Positions 63,601 through 64,000 of a stretch of 64,000 bases of DNA are shown one piece after another. This stretch comes from an unicellular cyanobacterium SU2. Its GTDB lineage: Bacteria > Cyanobacteriota > Cyanobacteriia > Cyanobacteriales > Microcystaceae. Both the position numbers and the translations under genes were made by a program. The notes beneath the pieces are model-generated. The model searched no databases and had not been told where the DNA came from. It saw nothing but the letters and a program-made list of their open reading frames with translations. The DNA lies in the NCBI GenBank assembly GCA_002110465.1, contig NEED01000049.1, positions 310,001 to 374,000 on the forward strand, given 5' to 3'. Position 1 is the stretch's first letter; each line of letters opens with the position of its first letter.

Positions 63601-64000
63601 GAGGAAACAATATCAATCCCCAAATCAGCACTAGAGGGGATATATTGATCCCCTTGAGCTAAACTATCCCCTAAACGCTCCTCAATCGTGGTGAACAATG
63701 GCATTGCTTTAGCTAAGGCAGCTTCTTGATCAAAACGTCCAGTTTCAATCTGTTCAGTTAGGGGATCTTTAAGACAGTCAAATGCTTGGAATAACCAACT
63801 TTCTAACTCCTGATCCAATTCGACCGTTTCATCGTAGAAGGCCTTAAAAATATCTTCGAGGCGATGGGCAAGGGTTTTGATGGTATCCAATTCTACACTA
63901 GCGGCTCCCCCCTTCAAGGAGTGAGCAGCCCGCATAATTTCATGGACTTTAGAGGTACTACGATCATCTGCTAGGGTTAATAGCCCCGATTCGATGATTT
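60630..64000 (-). CDS. cheA: hybrid CheA histidine kinase / response regulator, 5' end missing
   Basis: At least 1,122 residues; the frame is open to the right window edge, so the start is outside. The first part visible is an HPt domain with phospho-accepting His in MRAAHSLKGGAASVELD. An acidic linker of several hundred residues follows, containing two copies of EVDFAN-PLDDIF-like segments. Then come the P3/P4 kinase core (ERMNNLIGELAINRNSL, LLHLLRNAFDHGIEPPEMRR, DLSGRGVGLDVVREQLRTL), a CheW-like P5 domain, and a C-terminal receiver (ILVVDDSATLRRTLALTL with CDIEMPNMNG carrying the Asp). Such hybrids control twitching motility and phototaxis in cyanobacteria. cheW follows. Confidence 0.94.
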   Translation of the reverse strand, partial: IIESGLLTLADDRSTSKVHEIMRAAHSLKGGAASVELDTIKTLAHRLEDIFKAFYDETVELDQELESWLFQAFDCLKDPLTEQIETGRFDQEAALAKAMPLFTTIEERLGDSLAQGDQYIPSSADLGIDIVSSIFEVDVAQGLDHLRTVVASPNGYDVATELKNQMEVFRGFSELLNLPGFGAIAETVLTAVEQHQDQALAIAQVALADFQNSYHQVLEEGDRTQGGEPSTALLGWLESKIERTSDSDSDLDSASFESSTSLNPLSSLSLDDLFEDQSDGTNSGFLELGFFEEEVPEEKLDTNSDIISQETIAENPETEVDFANAPPLDDIFGHSIDDNIAEAIASSEISTPEVDFANVPSLDDVFRGLENESLSSDRSSLDETPDVATEHLEQMVQSVEAIFDELPPIVEPEEGTESNESILEPESQKIIKDQGDHHLSPAQNQKHETSSPQETKGNRKNQGVAGNLSVKVDFERLERMNNLIGELAINRNSLSLNNDQLQGEVKTLVDRFRRFQEMTGKLREFSDQMLIAPERYGNFHKSSEKITSSVNLSTPEQGLTPDFDSLEMDSYGTIHFMLQTMLDQMIQLEESVDDIVLFANASNQTLNQQRQMLNYLRDELMWARMLPLSEILNRFPRVLRDLSTSYKKRVKLHLHGTGVLVEKAALEKLYDPLLHLLRNAFDHGIEPPEMRRQLGKSETGNIYIHAYHQGNQTIIEMRDDGRGLNLDKIAQKAVNVGLITPEQLPTLSKEQLQNLIFEPGFSTATQVSDLSGRGVGLDVVREQLRTLKGNVWVSSIPGQGTSFTLSLPLTLTIGKLLVCLLEHETGTKTAIALPSDSIDDIIMPQEQEIKKSGTKRFLYWKEQIIPIYSLEHLLEYRCPLGNGFISKALQAVPHPEDWGLPLLILRQGQQFYALEVTRLVTEQELVIKPFGQAIAAPKYTYGCTILGDGTLIPVIDGNLLIEQFFNPKLSNQEFEKITPTTSDIRSSIEMSVRETPTILVVDDSATLRRTLALTLQRTGYRVLQAKDGYDALEQLQQNSGVKLVICDIEMPNMNGFEFLGKRRGYPDLMEIPVAMLTSRSSEKHRQLATHLGASAYFTKPYIENQFLEAIQGLMVDQPSLRI

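Overview
The window is chromosomal DNA from a cyanobacterium, most likely a unicellular nitrogen fixer of the Cyanothece/Crocosphaera/Rippkaea type. The evidence is the many copies of the HIP1 octamer GCGATCGC, an AT-rich base composition, and clade-typical genes: a panC-cmk fusion, bicA, rbcR, tocopherol cyclase, a Tab2 homologue, DUF3110, DUF2949 and DUF3747-SLH. A nif tail (nifP-like cysE, nifV, nifZ, nifT) points to diazotrophy. The genus is inferred; no rRNA marker is present.

Layout. 1-4.1 kb: the 3' end of a nif cluster on the + strand, ending in a [2Fe-2S] thioredoxin-like protein and an ArsC-like nitrogenase-associated protein. 4.1-6.6 kb: a 39-residue membrane peptide gene and a single-chain cytosine methyltransferase/restriction endonuclease, AT-rich and without HIP1. 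6.7-9.5 kb: ileS with a clear terminator. 9.6-12.9 kb: a defence/toxin island with a decayed hicA/hicB pair, then an orphan polymorphic-toxin domain, a fused immunity-like/XRE/ImmA-IrrE protein and a PIN protein. 12.9-28 kb: housekeeping genes (tocopherol cyclase, RlpA, PanC-Cmk, RbcR, NnrU, a large pentapeptide-repeat protein, Uma2, Tab2, two glycosyltransferases, NupC). 28.3-33 kb: polA and murT, followed by a non-coding stretch with three DnaA-box-like nonamers.

33.5-40.8 kb: a minus-strand block coupling Na+ extrusion to inorganic carbon uptake. A NhaS3-type antiporter leads an Mrp/Mnh operon (C, D, E, F, G, MbhD-like, B), with the Na+-dependent bicarbonate transporter BicA just upstream. 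41-48.3 kb: a CDF metal transporter, murQ with a DUF3110 gene, DUF952, a PAS histidine kinase, a vapBC-type pair and a CheR-PAS protein with a long TNEELQS coiled coil. 48.5-51 kb: a NERD nuclease/UvrD-like helicase with a pentapeptide tail whose stop codon lies in a heptamer tandem repeat. 51.3-60 kb: glgC, an SLH protein, a DUF255 thioredoxin-fold protein, tRNA-Cys, a small secreted protein and an RND permease. 60-64 kb: cheW and a hybrid cheA running off the window.

The parts most likely to hold something undescribed are the 10.3-12.9 kb toxin/immunity/regulator cassette, the methyltransferase-endonuclease fusion, the NERD-helicase-pentapeptide protein and the short unannotated peptides. 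No transposase, integrase, CRISPR array or rRNA was seen. Domain names come from recognition of the sequence, not from database searches.
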